This document shows, piece by piece, positions 1 through 9,364 of a stretch of 64,000 nucleotides of DNA. Below the pieces are notes generated by a model, which worked only from the letters and a program-made list of their open reading frames with translations, did not search any database and was not told the origin of the DNA. Source of the DNA: Agrobacterium rubi TR3 = NBRC 13261 (GTDB lineage: Bacteria > Pseudomonadota > Alphaproteobacteria > Rhizobiales > Rhizobiaceae); assembly GCF_000739935.1 (NCBI RefSeq), contig NZ_BBJU01000012.1, positions 183,700-247,699 on the forward strand. The letters are read 5' to 3'. The position numbers and the translations under genes were made by a program. Within the stretch, counting starts at the first letter, position 1. Every line of letters starts with the position of its first letter.

Positions 1-1343
1 CGCATTTCGATGATGCGACGGTGGATGAATTCGATGGCACCGATATCCACCCCACGCGTCGGCTGGCCGATGATCAGCATCTTCGGATCGCGCTCGATTT
101 CACGCGCAACGACGATCTTCTGCTGGTTGCCACCGGAGAAATTGGCGGTCTTCAGCCGGGCATTCGGTGGGCGGATGTCATATTTCTCGATCTTTTCGAC
201 CGCATCCTTGCGAATGGCTTCGGGGTTGAGGAACATGCCTTTGCCGTAGCGGTCATCGCGGTGATAGCCGAGGATGGAGTTTTCATATTCCTCGAATTTC
301 AGAACGAGGCCCATATGGTGGCGGTCTTCGGGAATATGGGCGAGACCCAGCTTACGCAGCACGGCGGGGTCGACCTTGTCGACGGTCTTGCCGCCCATCA
401 GGATTTCACCGGAATGCGGCTTGCGAATGCCAGCAATGGCTTCCAGCAATTCAGACTGGCCGTTGCCAGCGACACCGGCAATGCCGACGATTTCGCCAGC
501 GCGCACATCGAAGGAGACATCGTCCACCATGGTCACGCCACGGCTGTCCTTGACGGTGAGATTGCGGACGGAAAACAGCACGTCGCCGGGATTGGCTTCG
601 CCTTTTTCCACACGCAGAAGCACGCGGCGACCGACCATGAGTTCGGCCAGTTCCTCGACCGTCGTTTCCGAGGTCTTGCGTGTCGCCACCATTTCGCCGC
701 GGCGCATGACGGAGACTTCGTCGGTGATCGCCATGATCTCGCGCAGCTTGTGGGTGATGAGGATGACCGTCTTGCCCTGATCGCGCAGCACGCCCAGAAT
801 TTTGAAGAGGTGATCGGCTTCCGCCGGTGTCAGCACGCCGGTCGGCTCATCGAGGATGAGGATTTCGGCACCGCGATACATCGCCTTCAATATTTCGACG
901 CGCTGTTGCAGGCCCACCGGCAAATCCTCGATGATCGCATCGGGATTGACCTCGAGGCCATATTCGTCTTCCAGCCGCTTCAATTCCTTGCGGGTTGCCG
1001 CCGTGCCCTTGGCGAGCAGCATGCCGCCTTCGGCACCCAGCATGATGTTTTCCAGCACCGAAAAATTCTCGACCAGCATGAAGTGCTGATGCACCATGCC
1101 GATGCCCGCATCGATGGCGGCCTGGCTGTCCTTGATATTGACGGGCTTGCCGTCGATGCGGATTTCACCAGAATCGGCGGAATAGAAGCCGTAGAGGATC
1201 GACATCAATGTCGATTTCCCCGCCCCGTTTTCCCCGATAATACCGTGGATGGTGCCCTTGGCAACGGTGAGATTGATATTCTTGTTGGCGTGTACGGTGC
1301 CGAATTTTTTATCGATACCGACAAGCTCGATTGCAGGTTCCAT
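1..1343 (-). CDS. BMP/nucleoside-type ABC transporter ATP-binding protein (3' end cut off)
   Basis: Double-cassette ATPase of the RbsA/YufO type that would power uptake of a nucleoside-like substrate. 447 codons are visible and the gene runs off the left edge. The first cassette has Walker [10 protein letters not shown] at residues 37-45 and Walker B ILILDEP at 161-167. The second has a clear FSGGNQQK signature at 402-409 but a degenerate Walker B (LIIGQPTRG), usual for this family. The BMP binding-protein gene lies just upstream on the same strand, so the two probably form one operon with permease genes further left, outside the window. Family call is firm; substrate is inferred. Confidence 0.9.
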   Translation of the reverse strand, partial: MEPAIELVGIDKKFGTVHANKNINLTVAKGTIHGIIGENGAGKSTLMSILYGFYSADSGEIRIDGKPVNIKDSQAAIDAGIGMVHQHFMLVENFSVLENIMLGAEGGMLLAKGTAATRKELKRLEDEYGLEVNPDAIIEDLPVGLQQRVEILKAMYRGAEILILDEPTGVLTPAEADHLFKILGVLRDQGKTVILITHKLREIMAITDEVSVMRRGEMVATRKTSETTVEELAELMVGRRVLLRVEKGEANPGDVLFSVRNLTVKDSRGVTMVDDVSFDVRAGEIVGIAGVAGNGQSELLEAIAGIRKPHSGEILMGGKTVDKVDPAVLRKLGLAHIPEDRHHMGLVLKFEEYENSILGYHRDDRYGKGMFLNPEAIRKDAVEKIEKYDIRPPNARLKTANFSGGNQQKIVVAREIERDPKMLIIGQPTRGVDIGAIEFIHRRIIEM

Positions 1344-1425
1344 CGTCAACCCAAACGTCTCCGGAGGCTGGATATGAAAAGGGCGCAACGCGGATACCGC
1401 GATGCGCCCTGATCCGAAAATCACA

Positions 1426-2418
1426 TCACTTTGGGCAAGAATTGTCCGACATATAGTCGTGAACCTTGACGGTGCCAGCGATGATATCGGCCTTCGCCTT
1501 ATCGACGGCTGCCGTCATTTCCGGCGTGATCAGAGCCTTGTTGTTGTCGTCGACAGCATACGCAACGCCATCTTCCTTGACGCCCAGAGACTGAACGCCA
1601 CCGGTGAACTTGTCGTCCTTGGTGTCCTTGAACGCATTGTAGACGGCGAGGTCAACACGCTTGACCATGGAGGTCAGAACAGAGCCGGGGTGCAGGTGGT
1701 TCTGGTTCGAGTCCACACCAATGGAGTATTTCTTATTGTCGGCTGCGGTCTGGAGAACGCCAAGACCCGTGGCGCCTGCTGCCGCGTAGATCACGTCCGC
1801 GCCCTGATCGAGCTGGTTCTTCGTCAATTCACCACCGCGAACCGGGTCGTTCCAGGCAGCACCCGTTGTGCCGGTCATGTTCTGGAAGACTTCGATCTTG
1901 TCATTGGCAGCCTTGGCACCCTGGGCGTAACCGCAGGCGAACTTGCGGATCAACGGAATGTCCATACCGCCGATGAAGCCGACCTTGCCGGTCTTGGATG
2001 CCATGCCAGCCAGAAGACCGACGAGGTAGGAACCCTCTTCTTCCTTGTAGACCACGGAGCGCACATTTGGCAGCTCTACGACGGAATCGACGATCACGAA
2101 CTTGGTGTCGGGAAACTCGGCTGCAACCTTTTCCATTGCCGAAGTCCAGGCGAAGGAGACCGCGACAACAGGGTTGAACCCACGGCTGGCGAAGTTGCGG
2201 ATGGCCTGCTCACCCTGCGTGTCGCTGGTCGGCTCGAAATCGCGGTATTCGGTACCGGTTTCAGCCTTGAACTTCTCGGCGCCTGCGGCAGCGGCTTCGT
2301 TGAACGACTTGTCGAATTTGCCGCCCGTGCCATAGACTAGCGCAGGCTTGATGTCCGCAGCCAAAGCGGAAGCCGACATCGCGGCCAGCGCGAAAAGCGT
2401 CAGAAGGGATTTTTTCAT
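1426..2418 (-). CDS. BMP family ABC transporter substrate-binding protein
   Basis: 330-residue periplasmic binding protein of the basic membrane protein (BMP/Med) family, whose studied members bind nucleosides. Residues 1-20 are a Sec signal peptide ending ASALA, and the mature part starts ADIKPALVYG. There is no lipobox cysteine, so it should be soluble in the periplasm. The motif GGKFDKSFN near the mature N-terminus is typical of the family. It lies 82 bp upstream of the double-cassette ATPase on the same strand. The ligand cannot be read from sequence. Confidence 0.9.
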   Translation of the reverse strand: MKKSLLTLFALAAMSASALAADIKPALVYGTGGKFDKSFNEAAAAGAEKFKAETGTEYRDFEPTSDTQGEQAIRNFASRGFNPVVAVSFAWTSAMEKVAAEFPDTKFVIVDSVVELPNVRSVVYKEEEGSYLVGLLAGMASKTGKVGFIGGMDIPLIRKFACGYAQGAKAANDKIEVFQNMTGTTGAAWNDPVRGGELTKNQLDQGADVIYAAAGATGLGVLQTAADNKKYSIGVDSNQNHLHPGSVLTSMVKRVDLAVYNAFKDTKDDKFTGGVQSLGVKEDGVAYAVDDNNKALITPEMTAAVDKAKADIIAGTVKVHDYMSDNSCPK

Positions 2419-2528
2419 TGTGCAGCCCTGTTGTTACAGTTTGGTTTTTTAAAGGGTCCTCCCGCAAACCCGCTGATACGGGCATGTCTGCGGAACCGCC
2501 AGCCTTTTTTAGACCGTGCGGGGGAATA

Positions 2529-2544
2529 CTTGCATGCCTGCAAG
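2529..2544. promoter_or_regulatory. Palindrome upstream of the BMP binding-protein gene
   Basis: Inverted repeat CTTGCA-N4-TGCAAG, about 110 bp upstream of the BMP start. It could be an operator for the transporter operon, but no known regulator motif was matched and a chance palindrome is possible. Confidence 0.3.
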
Positions 2545-2623
2545 AAAAATTCATCCGCTTTTTTTGACCCGATGGAAAAACCGTTAACTGCCGATATTTT
2601 AATCCCTGACGACAGGCATCTGC

Positions 2624-2673
2624 AAAAAATAAAAGCGCCCCTCACGCCTTGGCAGACGTTGAGAGAGCGCTTC
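2624..2673 (-). terminator. Rho-independent terminator of msrA
   Basis: On the minus strand an imperfect stem with outer AAGCGC/GCGCTT arms is followed by TTTTATTTTTT. It starts 25 bp beyond the msrA stop codon. Confidence 0.65.
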
Positions 2674-2697
2674 TGATCGGTCGTCCAAGCTCGAGGC

Positions 2698-3348
2698 TCA
2701 GCCGATGTTGCAGCTGACGCCGGTTCCACGCAGACCGCAGTAGCCGCCGGGGTTCTTCGCCAGATATTGCTGATGATAATCTTCCGCGTAATAGAAGATA
2801 TCCAGCGGCTCGATTTCCGTGGTGATCGACTGGCCATGACCCGCAGCCTTCAAGGCCTGCTGGAAGGTATCGCGAGCGGCCTTTGCCTGCGCCAGCTGCG
2901 CGTCACTCGTCGTATAGATCACCGAGCGATAGGTCGTACCGATATCATTGCCCTGGCGCATGCCCTGGGTCGGGTCGTGCTCCTCGAAGAATGTTTTCAG
3001 CAGCGTGGCCAAGGAGACCGTTGCCGGATCGTAGACGACTTTCACCACCTCGGCGTGGCCGGTGAGCCCCGTGGTCGTTTCCTGGTAATGCGGATTGCGG
3101 GTGATGCCGCCAGAATAGCCAACGGCGGTGACCCAAACGCCAGGGGTCTTCCAAAACAAACGTTCTGCGCCCCAGAAACAGCCCATGCCGAGATAGACCG
3201 TTTCCAGATGATCCGGATACGGGCCTTTGAGGGGGTTGCCGTTGACGAAGTGGTGTTCCGGCACGGTCACTTCTTCGTCGCGACCGGGATAAGCGGTTTC
3301 CGGTGTCGGCATCACGGTTTTCTTGGACTTGGTATCGAACCCGAACAT
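2698..3348 (-). CDS. msrA: Peptide-methionine (S)-S-oxide reductase
   Basis: Reduces methionine-S-sulfoxide in proteins, repairing oxidative damage in the cytoplasm. The 216-residue form contains the catalytic GCFWG motif with Cys57 and a C-terminal cysteine pair (GGYCGL, VSCN) suited to recycling through thioredoxin. The frame stays open upstream to 3381. The ATG at 3348 was chosen because AAGGAG lies 6-7 nt before it and the family usually begins near this point. A terminator follows the gene, so it is probably monocistronic. Confidence 0.93.
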   Translation of the reverse strand: MFGFDTKSKKTVMPTPETAYPGRDEEVTVPEHHFVNGNPLKGPYPDHLETVYLGMGCFWGAERLFWKTPGVWVTAVGYSGGITRNPHYQETTTGLTGHAEVVKVVYDPATVSLATLLKTFFEEHDPTQGMRQGNDIGTTYRSVIYTTSDAQLAQAKAARDTFQQALKAAGHGQSITTEIEPLDIFYYAEDYHQQYLAKNPGGYCGLRGTGVSCNIG

Positions 3349-3420
3349 TGCATTCTCCTTGGCGCTCACACGCGCCGCCATCTGGTTTGTGCAGTCATGG
3401 TCGTGGCGATATCCGCGTTT

Positions 3421-3738
3421 TCAACCGGAAAAGCGGCCCAGAGCCCTACGCTTCCTGTATCCCGCCATCCAGAACAGGAGGGACAGGGCCAGAAGAACTG
3501 CAAAGGCCGGAACCATCGCAAGCCCGTTTTCGAACCACCGCCACGCTTCAGGATGAATATAGTGTGCGACCCCGGCTTGTGCCATGGCAAGCGAGGCGGG
3601 AAAAAGCTGAAACCAGGCATCTTTCGCGCTCATCAGGTCCACCGACGAGGTGGCCACGGAGCGGATCGAATCAAACACACCCACGCCCACGGCTGCCGCC
3701 AGACACACAAAACTGATGAACCGGAACATCGCTTTCAC
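3421..3738 (-). CDS. Small membrane protein of unknown function
   Basis: About 105 residues, not assigned to a family. Two hydrophobic segments are visible: one at the N-terminus ([19 protein letters not shown]) and one at the C-terminus ([19 protein letters not shown]) followed by a basic tail RKRR. This suggests a two-pass inner-membrane protein with a roughly 45-residue loop between. A GTG at 3738 has GAGG 7 nt upstream; an ATG at 3729 is the alternative (102 residues). The open frame reaches 3834, but the longer form lacks a ribosome site and includes a strong hairpin. Confidence 0.6.
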   Translation of the reverse strand: MKAMFRFISFVCLAAAVGVGVFDSIRSVATSSVDLMSAKDAWFQLFPASLAMAQAGVAHYIHPEAWRWFENGLAMVPAFAVLLALSLLFWMAGYRKRRALGRFSG

Positions 3739-3765
3739 GAAAAAACCTCTGCCGATGGATGTGCG

Positions 3766-3799
3766 GGACTGCGCGGTCTGTATTTGACCGGCGCAGTCC
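3766..3799. repeat. Strong hairpin upstream of the small membrane-protein gene
   Basis: Arms GGACTGCGC and GCGCAGTCC (9 bp) continue inward as GGTC/GACC with one bulged base around a 7-nt loop. There is no T-run, so termination is unlikely. It would sit in the 5' leader of the gene at 3421-3738. Confidence 0.5.
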
Positions 3800-3900
3800 G
3801 TTTGCGCGTTATCCCCACTGGATAAAGGTGCCAAACCACCTTTGCAATCGCGCCAATGACGATGAATTGCCCGGCAAATGAAAAAACTGTCAGATTCGGG

Positions 3901-3928
3901 TTGATCCCAGCGAATTCATCGGTATATA
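3901..3928 (+). promoter_or_regulatory. Promoter of tRNA-Ser
   Basis: -35 TTGATC (3901-3906), 16-bp spacer, -10 TATATA (3923-3928). This predicts a start near 3935 and a leader of about 44 nt before the mature tRNA. Confidence 0.6.
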
Positions 3929-3978
3929 TCGCGCCGTTCCAGTGATTTGCAGTTTTCCAAACATGCAGACGTTTAGAC

Positions 3979-4068
3979 GGACAGGTGGCCGAGTGGTTTA
4001 AGGCGCACGCCTGGAACGCGTGTGTGCGTGAAAGCGTACCGTGGGTTCGAATCCCACCCTGTCCGCCA
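3979..4068 (+). tRNA. tRNA-Ser (anticodon GGA)
   Basis: 90-nt class II tRNA with a long variable arm. Acceptor arms GGACAGG/CCTGTCC, anticodon stem CACGC/GCGTG with loop CTGGAAC (anticodon GGA, reads UCC/UCU), T arm GTGGG-TTCGAAT-CCCAC, and an encoded CCA end. Confidence 0.97.
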
Positions 4069-4112
4069 TTCTCCCAATGTAAACCTCACCAGACTTAAGT
4101 CGCTCGCCTTAC

Positions 4113-5345
4113 TCAGCCAGCCGTTTCCTTAAACAGCACGTTCTGATCCAGCAGATATCTCGAAAACAACGGTAGGCTGGCGCCGCCGATGGCGCGGGCT
4201 TGGCTACCGACGGCGCCTTCTAGGATTTCCGGGACGACGACGCCTTGGAGGTCGTGGAGATCGAGCGCCTTGCGGGTGGCTTTGGTGATGCGGGCGCGGA
4301 CCCATTCCGGGAAGCCGCCGTCGATGATGACGGATGCGAAATCGATGATCGAGGCGGCGGCAAGCACGGCTTGGGCGAGAGCGGCGGCCGTATTCTGGAT
4401 CCAGCGTTCAAGCGGCTCACCGAAATCCACCCATTCATCGGGTGAGAACCAGAGCGGTTTGGGGTCGATGTCGTGTTCGCGCAGCATGTCTTCGAGAACG
4501 AAGATCGAGGCGATCTTGAGCAGGGGGACGGTGGAGCCGTCTCGTCCCTGCACCGGAAGCGGGCCGATGGCACCGGCTGCTCCTGTTCGGCCGGAAAACA
4601 GCGCCGAGTTCAACACGACGCCGCCGCCGATGAAGGAGCCGATGAAGACGTAGAGAAAATCGGGATAGTTCTGACCGGCGCCGAAGACGAGTTCCGCACC
4701 GCAGGCACTGGTGGCATCGTTTTGGAGGAACACCGGATAATCGACCTGTTCGGCTATTCCCGCCCGCAGATCGACACCGCGCCAGCGGTCCATCTCCGCT
4801 TGTGGCGCGCCCACTTCGCTTGCCCAGCTCCACAGTTCAAAGGGGGCGGCGATGCCGATCCCGGCAATCCGTTGGCGCTGATCGGGCGTCAGTTGCGCTT
4901 CCAGTTCGGCGATGCCATTGACCACGAAGGGCAAAATCCATTCGGGCATCGGATAGGGGTAGGTGTTGCGCAGCTTCAGCCTTATACGCCCGACAAAATC
5001 CATCAGCACCAGATCGACACTGCGGCGACCGATTTTGACACCGAAGGAAAACACCGCGTCCGGGTTCAGCCGCATCGGCGTGGAGGGTTGGCCGACCTTG
5101 CCGCGCAGGGGTTCGCCACGGATGAGAAGTCCATCGCTTTCCAACGAGCGCATGATGACGGACACGGTTTGGGCAGACAGGCCGCTTCTGCGTGCAATTT
5201 CTGCTTTCGACAGGCCGCTGTGCCGCCGCACGAGCGACAGAACGAGGCGTTCATTATAGGCACGGACACGTACCTGATTGGCGCCTCCACTCAAATCCGG
5301 TGCGGTGGCTGGCGCGTTCTGTTTGGGCTCGCTTGAGCGTCTCAT
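4113..5345 (-). CDS. frcR: ROK family transcriptional regulator of the fructose operon
   Basis: 410-residue regulator. An N-terminal winged helix-turn-helix (LSKAEIARRSGLSAQTVSVI, about residues 42-61) is followed by a ROK/sugar-kinase fold with glycine-rich segments such as FIGSFIGGGVVLN. In Sinorhizobium meliloti the ROK protein FrcR is divergent from frcBCAK; the same arrangement here supports the name. It probably senses a sugar and controls the neighbouring operon. The ATG at 5345 follows GGGAGG; the frame is open to 5399 but without a better start. Confidence 0.88.
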   Translation of the reverse strand: MRRSSEPKQNAPATAPDLSGGANQVRVRAYNERLVLSLVRRHSGLSKAEIARRSGLSAQTVSVIMRSLESDGLLIRGEPLRGKVGQPSTPMRLNPDAVFSFGVKIGRRSVDLVLMDFVGRIRLKLRNTYPYPMPEWILPFVVNGIAELEAQLTPDQRQRIAGIGIAAPFELWSWASEVGAPQAEMDRWRGVDLRAGIAEQVDYPVFLQNDATSACGAELVFGAGQNYPDFLYVFIGSFIGGGVVLNSALFSGRTGAAGAIGPLPVQGRDGSTVPLLKIASIFVLEDMLREHDIDPKPLWFSPDEWVDFGEPLERWIQNTAAALAQAVLAAASIIDFASVIIDGGFPEWVRARITKATRKALDLHDLQGVVVPEILEGAVGSQARAIGGASLPLFSRYLLDQNVLFKETAG

Positions 5346-5476
5346 ATGGCATTCCCTCCCTGCCAGCGACGTGTTCCGCCGCCTGCATATGCTCTCCACA
5401 GCCTTGATATCTCAGAGAAAAGTGGTGTCCTCTCACCTCTTTTCCCTCAGGTGCGGAAAGCCTAACATGCCATAAG

Positions 5477-5533
5477 GAATTAATAATTCAATTGGATTTA
5501 TTTATTGACAGGTGCCTGATTTGGTGTTTCCAT
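5477..5533 (+). promoter_or_regulatory. frcB promoter region with candidate FrcR operator
   Basis: A consensus -35 TTGACA lies at 5505-5510. At 17 bp the -10 would be the weak TTCCAT, so an activator may be needed. A 13-bp palindrome GAATTA-A-TAATTC at 5477-5489 sits just upstream of the -35 and is a candidate FrcR site. The frcB leader would then be about 75 nt. Confidence 0.45.
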
Positions 5534-5616
5534 CTGCGGCAGTGGCTCCGCTCTTGGAGGAGAAGGGCCGCAATAGTCGCTTCAACAGAAGCACTTGTCT
5601 CACCAGGGAGGACTAC

Positions 5617-6639
5617 ATGAAAAGCACTGTTTCCGCCATTCTGGGCGCGCTTGCGCTTGGCGTTTCGTTTGCATCCGTTGCATCGGCCGCCGATACGTCG
5701 GTCTGCCTCATCACCAAGACAGATACCAACCCATTCTTCGTCAAGATGAAGGAAGGCGCGACTGCCAAGGCCAAGGAAGTTGGCGTTACGCTGAAGTCCT
5801 ACGCCGGTAAGATCGACGGCGATTCCGAAAGCCAGGTTGCCGCTATCGAATCCTGCATCGCCGATGGTGCCAAGGGTATCCTCATCACCGCATCCGACAC
5901 CAAGGGCATCGTTCCTTCGATCAAGAAGGCACGCGACGCTGGCGTTCTCGTGATCGCTCTCGACACCCCGCTCGATCCGGTCGATTCGGCTGACGCGACG
6001 TTTGCCACCGACAACCTGCTGGCCGGCAAGCTGATCGGCGAATGGGCCAAGGGCACGATGGGCGAAAAAGCCAAGGACGCCAAGGTCGGCTTCCTCGATC
6101 TGACACCCGACCAGCCCAGCGTCGACGTTTTGCGTGACCAGGGCTTCATGATCGGCTTCGGCATCGACCCGAAGGACCCCAACAAGATTGGCGATGAAGT
6201 CGATCCGCGCATCGTTGGCCACGACGTGACCAACGGCAATGAAGAAGGCGGCCGCAAGGCCATGGAAAACCTTCTCCAGAAGGACCCTGACATCAACGTC
6301 ATCCACACGATCAATGAACCAGCCGCTGTTGGTGCCTATCAAGCGCTGAAGGCTGTCGGCATGGAAAAGAACGTGCTGATCGTTTCCGTTGACGGCGGTT
6401 GCCCGGGCGTGAAATCGGTTCAGGACGGCGTGATCGGTGCGACATCGCAGCAGTACCCGCTGATGATGGCCGCACTCGGCGTCGAAGCGATCAAGAAGTT
6501 CGCTGATACCGGTGAAAAGCCAAAGCCGACCGAAGGCAAGTCTTTCTTCGACACAGGCGTTTCGCTCGTCACCGACAAGCCGGTGTCTGGCGTGCCGGCC
6601 ATCAGCGTCAAAGAAGGTCTGGCCAAGTGCTGGGGTTGA
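5617..6639 (+). CDS. frcB: Fructose ABC transporter substrate-binding protein
   Basis: 340-residue periplasmic sugar-binding protein (Peripla_BP_4 type). It has a Sec signal peptide ending near VASA-AD and the typical first-strand region [16 protein letters not shown]. It delivers fructose, and in S. meliloti also mannose and ribose, to FrcC/FrcA. ATG at 5617 is preceded by AGGGAGG and gives a proper signal peptide; the open frame extends to 5512 without one. First gene of frcBCAK. Confidence 0.93.
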   Translation: MKSTVSAILGALALGVSFASVASAADTSVCLITKTDTNPFFVKMKEGATAKAKEVGVTLKSYAGKIDGDSESQVAAIESCIADGAKGILITASDTKGIVPSIKKARDAGVLVIALDTPLDPVDSADATFATDNLLAGKLIGEWAKGTMGEKAKDAKVGFLDLTPDQPSVDVLRDQGFMIGFGIDPKDPNKIGDEVDPRIVGHDVTNGNEEGGRKAMENLLQKDPDINVIHTINEPAAVGAYQALKAVGMEKNVLIVSVDGGCPGVKSVQDGVIGATSQQYPLMMAALGVEAIKKFADTGEKPKPTEGKSFFDTGVSLVTDKPVSGVPAISVKEGLAKCWG

Positions 6640-6668
6640 TCCCTTAGCCTTTGACAAAACCCATGCTG

Positions 6669-6688
6669 GCCGGAACACAGGTTCCGGC
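6669..6688 (+). promoter_or_regulatory. Intercistronic hairpin between frcB and frcC
   Basis: GCCGGAAC-ACAG-GTTCCGGC, a perfect 8-bp stem 30 nt past the frcB stop, with no T-run. Such hairpins after binding-protein genes commonly protect the upstream mRNA, giving more binding protein than permease; that role is inferred. Confidence 0.55.
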
Positions 6689-6778
6689 TGGCTTCGCCCA
6701 GAAGTTTTCGCTGTCAGATTACCCGGCTAAAGATCGGATCCCGCATAGGGCTTACGCTGGCGAGCGGGAGGAGGAAAC

Positions 6779-7843
6779 ATGAGCGGAATACAGGAATTCG
6801 AGCAGGTGCTCGATGGCAGCGACAAGAATGTCGCTTCGTTCGAACAGCAAAATATTTCACCTTTGAAACGAGCGCAGCATTTTCTGCACTCGACACCGGC
6901 GGCTGTGCCGCTGATCGTTCTGGTGATGTCGATCGCTATTTTCGGTCTGACCATCGGCGGTCGCTTCTTTTCATCCTATACATTGACGCTGATCCTGCAG
7001 CAGATTGCCGTCGTCGGCATTCTCGGCTCGGCGCAAACACTCATCATTTTGACCGCCGGTATCGATCTTTCGATCGGCGTCGTCATGGTTATCTCGTCCG
7101 TTGTGATGGGCAATGTGGCCGTGACCTACGGATTGCCGAGCGGCGTTGCCGTTCTGGCCGGTTTCGTGGTCGGCGGATTGTGCGGGCTTTTCAACGGATT
7201 TCTCGTTGCGGTCGTCAAGTTACCGCCCTTCATCGTGACGTTGGGCTCCTGGAATATCGTCATGGCGACGAATTTCATCTATTCGGCCAATGAGACCATA
7301 CGCGATGCCGATGTCACCCAGAACGCACCGCTTCTCCAGATTTTCGCCACCAATTTCCGCATCGGCACCGCCATCTTCACGCTTGGCGTTATCGCCATGG
7401 TGCTGCTGGTCGCCCTGCTCTGGTACATTCTCAATCACACCGCCTGGGGTCGCCACGTCTATGCGGTGGGTGACGATCCGGAAGCAGCAAAGCTTTCCGG
7501 CATCCAGACCCGCAAAGTTCTGTTGAGCGTCTATACCGTTGCAGGTGTGATCGCAGCCTTCGCAGCCTGGGTTGCAATCGGTCGTAACGGCTCGATTTCG
7601 CCGTCCGCTGCGGTGACCGACTATAACCTGCAGGCCATTACGGCGACTGTGATCGGCGGCATTTCGCTGTTTGGCGGACGCGGCTCCATTCTCGGCACGC
7701 TGTTTGGTGCGATGCTGGTTGGTGTTGTCTCCATGGGCCTCAACATGCTCGGCGCAGACCCGCAATGGAAAGTCATGTTGACCGGCTGGCTGATTATCGC
7801 CGCCGTCGCAATCGACCAATGGATCCGAAAGGCAGGTGTGTAA
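6779..7843 (+). CDS. frcC: Fructose ABC transporter permease
   Basis: 354-residue inner-membrane permease of the RbsC/BPD_transp_2 family with about ten hydrophobic segments after a polar N-terminus of about 45 residues. The conserved stretch ILTAGIDLSIGVVM, typical of sugar permeases of this class, is present. GGAGGAGG lies just before the ATG. The stop codon overlaps the frcA start (TAATG), indicating translational coupling. Confidence 0.93.
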   Translation: MSGIQEFEQVLDGSDKNVASFEQQNISPLKRAQHFLHSTPAAVPLIVLVMSIAIFGLTIGGRFFSSYTLTLILQQIAVVGILGSAQTLIILTAGIDLSIGVVMVISSVVMGNVAVTYGLPSGVAVLAGFVVGGLCGLFNGFLVAVVKLPPFIVTLGSWNIVMATNFIYSANETIRDADVTQNAPLLQIFATNFRIGTAIFTLGVIAMVLLVALLWYILNHTAWGRHVYAVGDDPEAAKLSGIQTRKVLLSVYTVAGVIAAFAAWVAIGRNGSISPSAAVTDYNLQAITATVIGGISLFGGRGSILGTLFGAMLVGVVSMGLNMLGADPQWKVMLTGWLIIAAVAIDQWIRKAGV

Positions 7844-8637
7844 TGACCGTAGACACCACGAAGCAACCGATTCTGTCCGCCCATGGTCTGGTCAAGCGCT
7901 ACGGCCGCGTGACCGCCCTCGACAATGCGGATTTCGATCTCTACCCCGGCGAAATCCTGGCCGTTATCGGCGATAACGGCGCGGGCAAATCCTCTCTGAT
8001 CAAGGCTTTGTCCGGAGCCGTCCGTCCCGATGAAGGCGAAATCCGGCTGGATGGCAAGCCGGTGCAGTTCAAGACGCCGCTAGAAGCCCGCGATGCTGGC
8101 ATCGAGACCGTCTACCAGAACCTGGCGCTCTCACCTGCCCTTTCGATTACCGACAACATGTTTCTGGGGCGTGAGTTGCGAAAGCCCGGCTTTCTGGGTT
8201 CGGTCCTGCGCAAGCTCGACCACGCCGCCATGGACAAGTTCGCCCGTAACAAGCTCTCCGAACTCGGGCTGATGACCATTCAGAACATCAACCAGTCGGT
8301 CGAAACCCTCTCGGGTGGCCAGCGTCAGGGCGTGGCCGTGGCACGCGCGGCGGCCTTCGGCTCCAAGGTCGTCATTCTGGATGAACCGACAGCAGCCTTG
8401 GGTGTGAAGGAAAGCCGTCGTGTGCTGGAGCTCATCCTCGATGTGCGCTCGCGTGGCATGCCGATCGTGCTTATTTCGCACAATATGCCGCATGTGTTCG
8501 AGGTCGCAGACCGCATCCACATTCACCGGCTGGGCAAGCGCCTTTGCGTCATCAATCCAAAGGAATACACCATGTCCGATGCGGTGGCCTTCATGACGGG
8601 CGCCAAGGAACCACCGAAAGAGACGCTCGCGGCATGA
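7843..8637 (+). CDS. frcA: Fructose ABC transporter ATP-binding protein
   Basis: 264-residue single-cassette ATPase. Walker A GDNGAGKSS near residues 45-53, signature LSGGQRQ, and Walker B VVILDEPTAALG are intact. Most ribose-type importers use a double cassette; the single-cassette form is characteristic of Frc systems. The ATG at 7843 overlaps the frcC stop by one base. Its own TGA overlaps the frcK ATG (ATGA). The frame is open back to 7765 inside frcC, which is not used here. Confidence 0.93.
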   Translation: MTVDTTKQPILSAHGLVKRYGRVTALDNADFDLYPGEILAVIGDNGAGKSSLIKALSGAVRPDEGEIRLDGKPVQFKTPLEARDAGIETVYQNLALSPALSITDNMFLGRELRKPGFLGSVLRKLDHAAMDKFARNKLSELGLMTIQNINQSVETLSGGQRQGVAVARAAAFGSKVVILDEPTAALGVKESRRVLELILDVRSRGMPIVLISHNMPHVFEVADRIHIHRLGKRLCVINPKEYTMSDAVAFMTGAKEPPKETLAA

Positions 8638-9263
8638 CGATGACACTCGATGCGATAGCTGACGACATCGTCAAGCGCGCGTCAGACAATCCCCGCTTCA
8701 TCGTTGCGATTGCCGGTCCCCCTGGGGCCGGCAAGTCCACTCTGGCTGACGCGCTTCACGGCGAGCTGACCAGACGCGGTGAAAAAGCTGAAGTCCTGCC
8801 CATGGACGGGTTTCATATGGACAACGGCATTCTGCAAGCACGCGGACTGTTTGCCCGCAAGGGTGCGCCTGAGACTTTTGATGTGCGCGGCTTTGCCGAT
8901 ATCGTGGCCGCCGTTCGGAAGGCGGATCAGGAGGTGCTGGTGCCGGTGTTCGATCGTTCGCGGGAGATCGCGATTGCATCGGCACGGGCGATTGCGCCGG
9001 ATACGCGGTTCATTCTGGCGGAAGGCAATTATCTCTTGCTCAATGAAGAGCCATGGGCGCGGCTGAAAAGCAGTTTCGACTTTTCAATCTTCGTCGGCCC
9101 ATCGGTCGAGGTTCTGGAGCAACGGCTGCGGGATCGCTGGGTTGGATACGGGCTGGACGAGGCGGGCATCCATGCCAAGCTTTACGAAAACGATCTGCCG
9201 AATGGCAAGCGTGTGGTCGAGAACTCTGTGGGTGCTGATATCAGCATCGATATCTGGGAATAG
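8634..9263 (+). CDS. frcK: Nucleoside/fructose P-loop kinase FrcK
   Basis: 209-residue kinase of the PRK/uridine-kinase-like P-loop family, with Walker A GPPGAGKST at residues 28-36 and the conserved PMDGFHMDN segment that follows in this family. In S. meliloti frcK is the last gene of the fructose transport operon and was proposed to phosphorylate incoming sugar; the true substrate is not certain. It starts in the ATGA overlap with frcA; a second ATG at 8640 is possible. Confidence 0.87.
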   Translation: MTMTLDAIADDIVKRASDNPRFIVAIAGPPGAGKSTLADALHGELTRRGEKAEVLPMDGFHMDNGILQARGLFARKGAPETFDVRGFADIVAAVRKADQEVLVPVFDRSREIAIASARAIAPDTRFILAEGNYLLLNEEPWARLKSSFDFSIFVGPSVEVLEQRLRDRWVGYGLDEAGIHAKLYENDLPNGKRVVENSVGADISIDIWE

Positions 9264-9285
9264 CGGCACAGAAGGGGCAATCAAT

Positions 9286-9326
9286 ATGCGCTTTATCTGA
9301 AAATCCATTCCGATTTTCGAGCGCAT
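9286..9326. repeat. Two-tier palindrome between frcK and recF
   Basis: Outer arms ATGCGCT/AGCGCAT and inner arms GAAAATC/GATTTTC (both perfect 7 bp) around a 6-nt loop. It resembles the short intergenic palindromic elements scattered through rhizobial genomes and may act as the frc transcript end, although no T-run follows. Copy number cannot be judged from one window. Confidence 0.5.
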
Positions 9327-9364
9327 GTTGTAGGTCATGATCCCATGACGATTCTGGATGCGGC

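Noticed and set aside
2419..2697. Purine or other riboswitch ahead of the BMP binding protein
   Set aside because: Only a short palindrome and the msrA terminator are visible; no conserved aptamer core.
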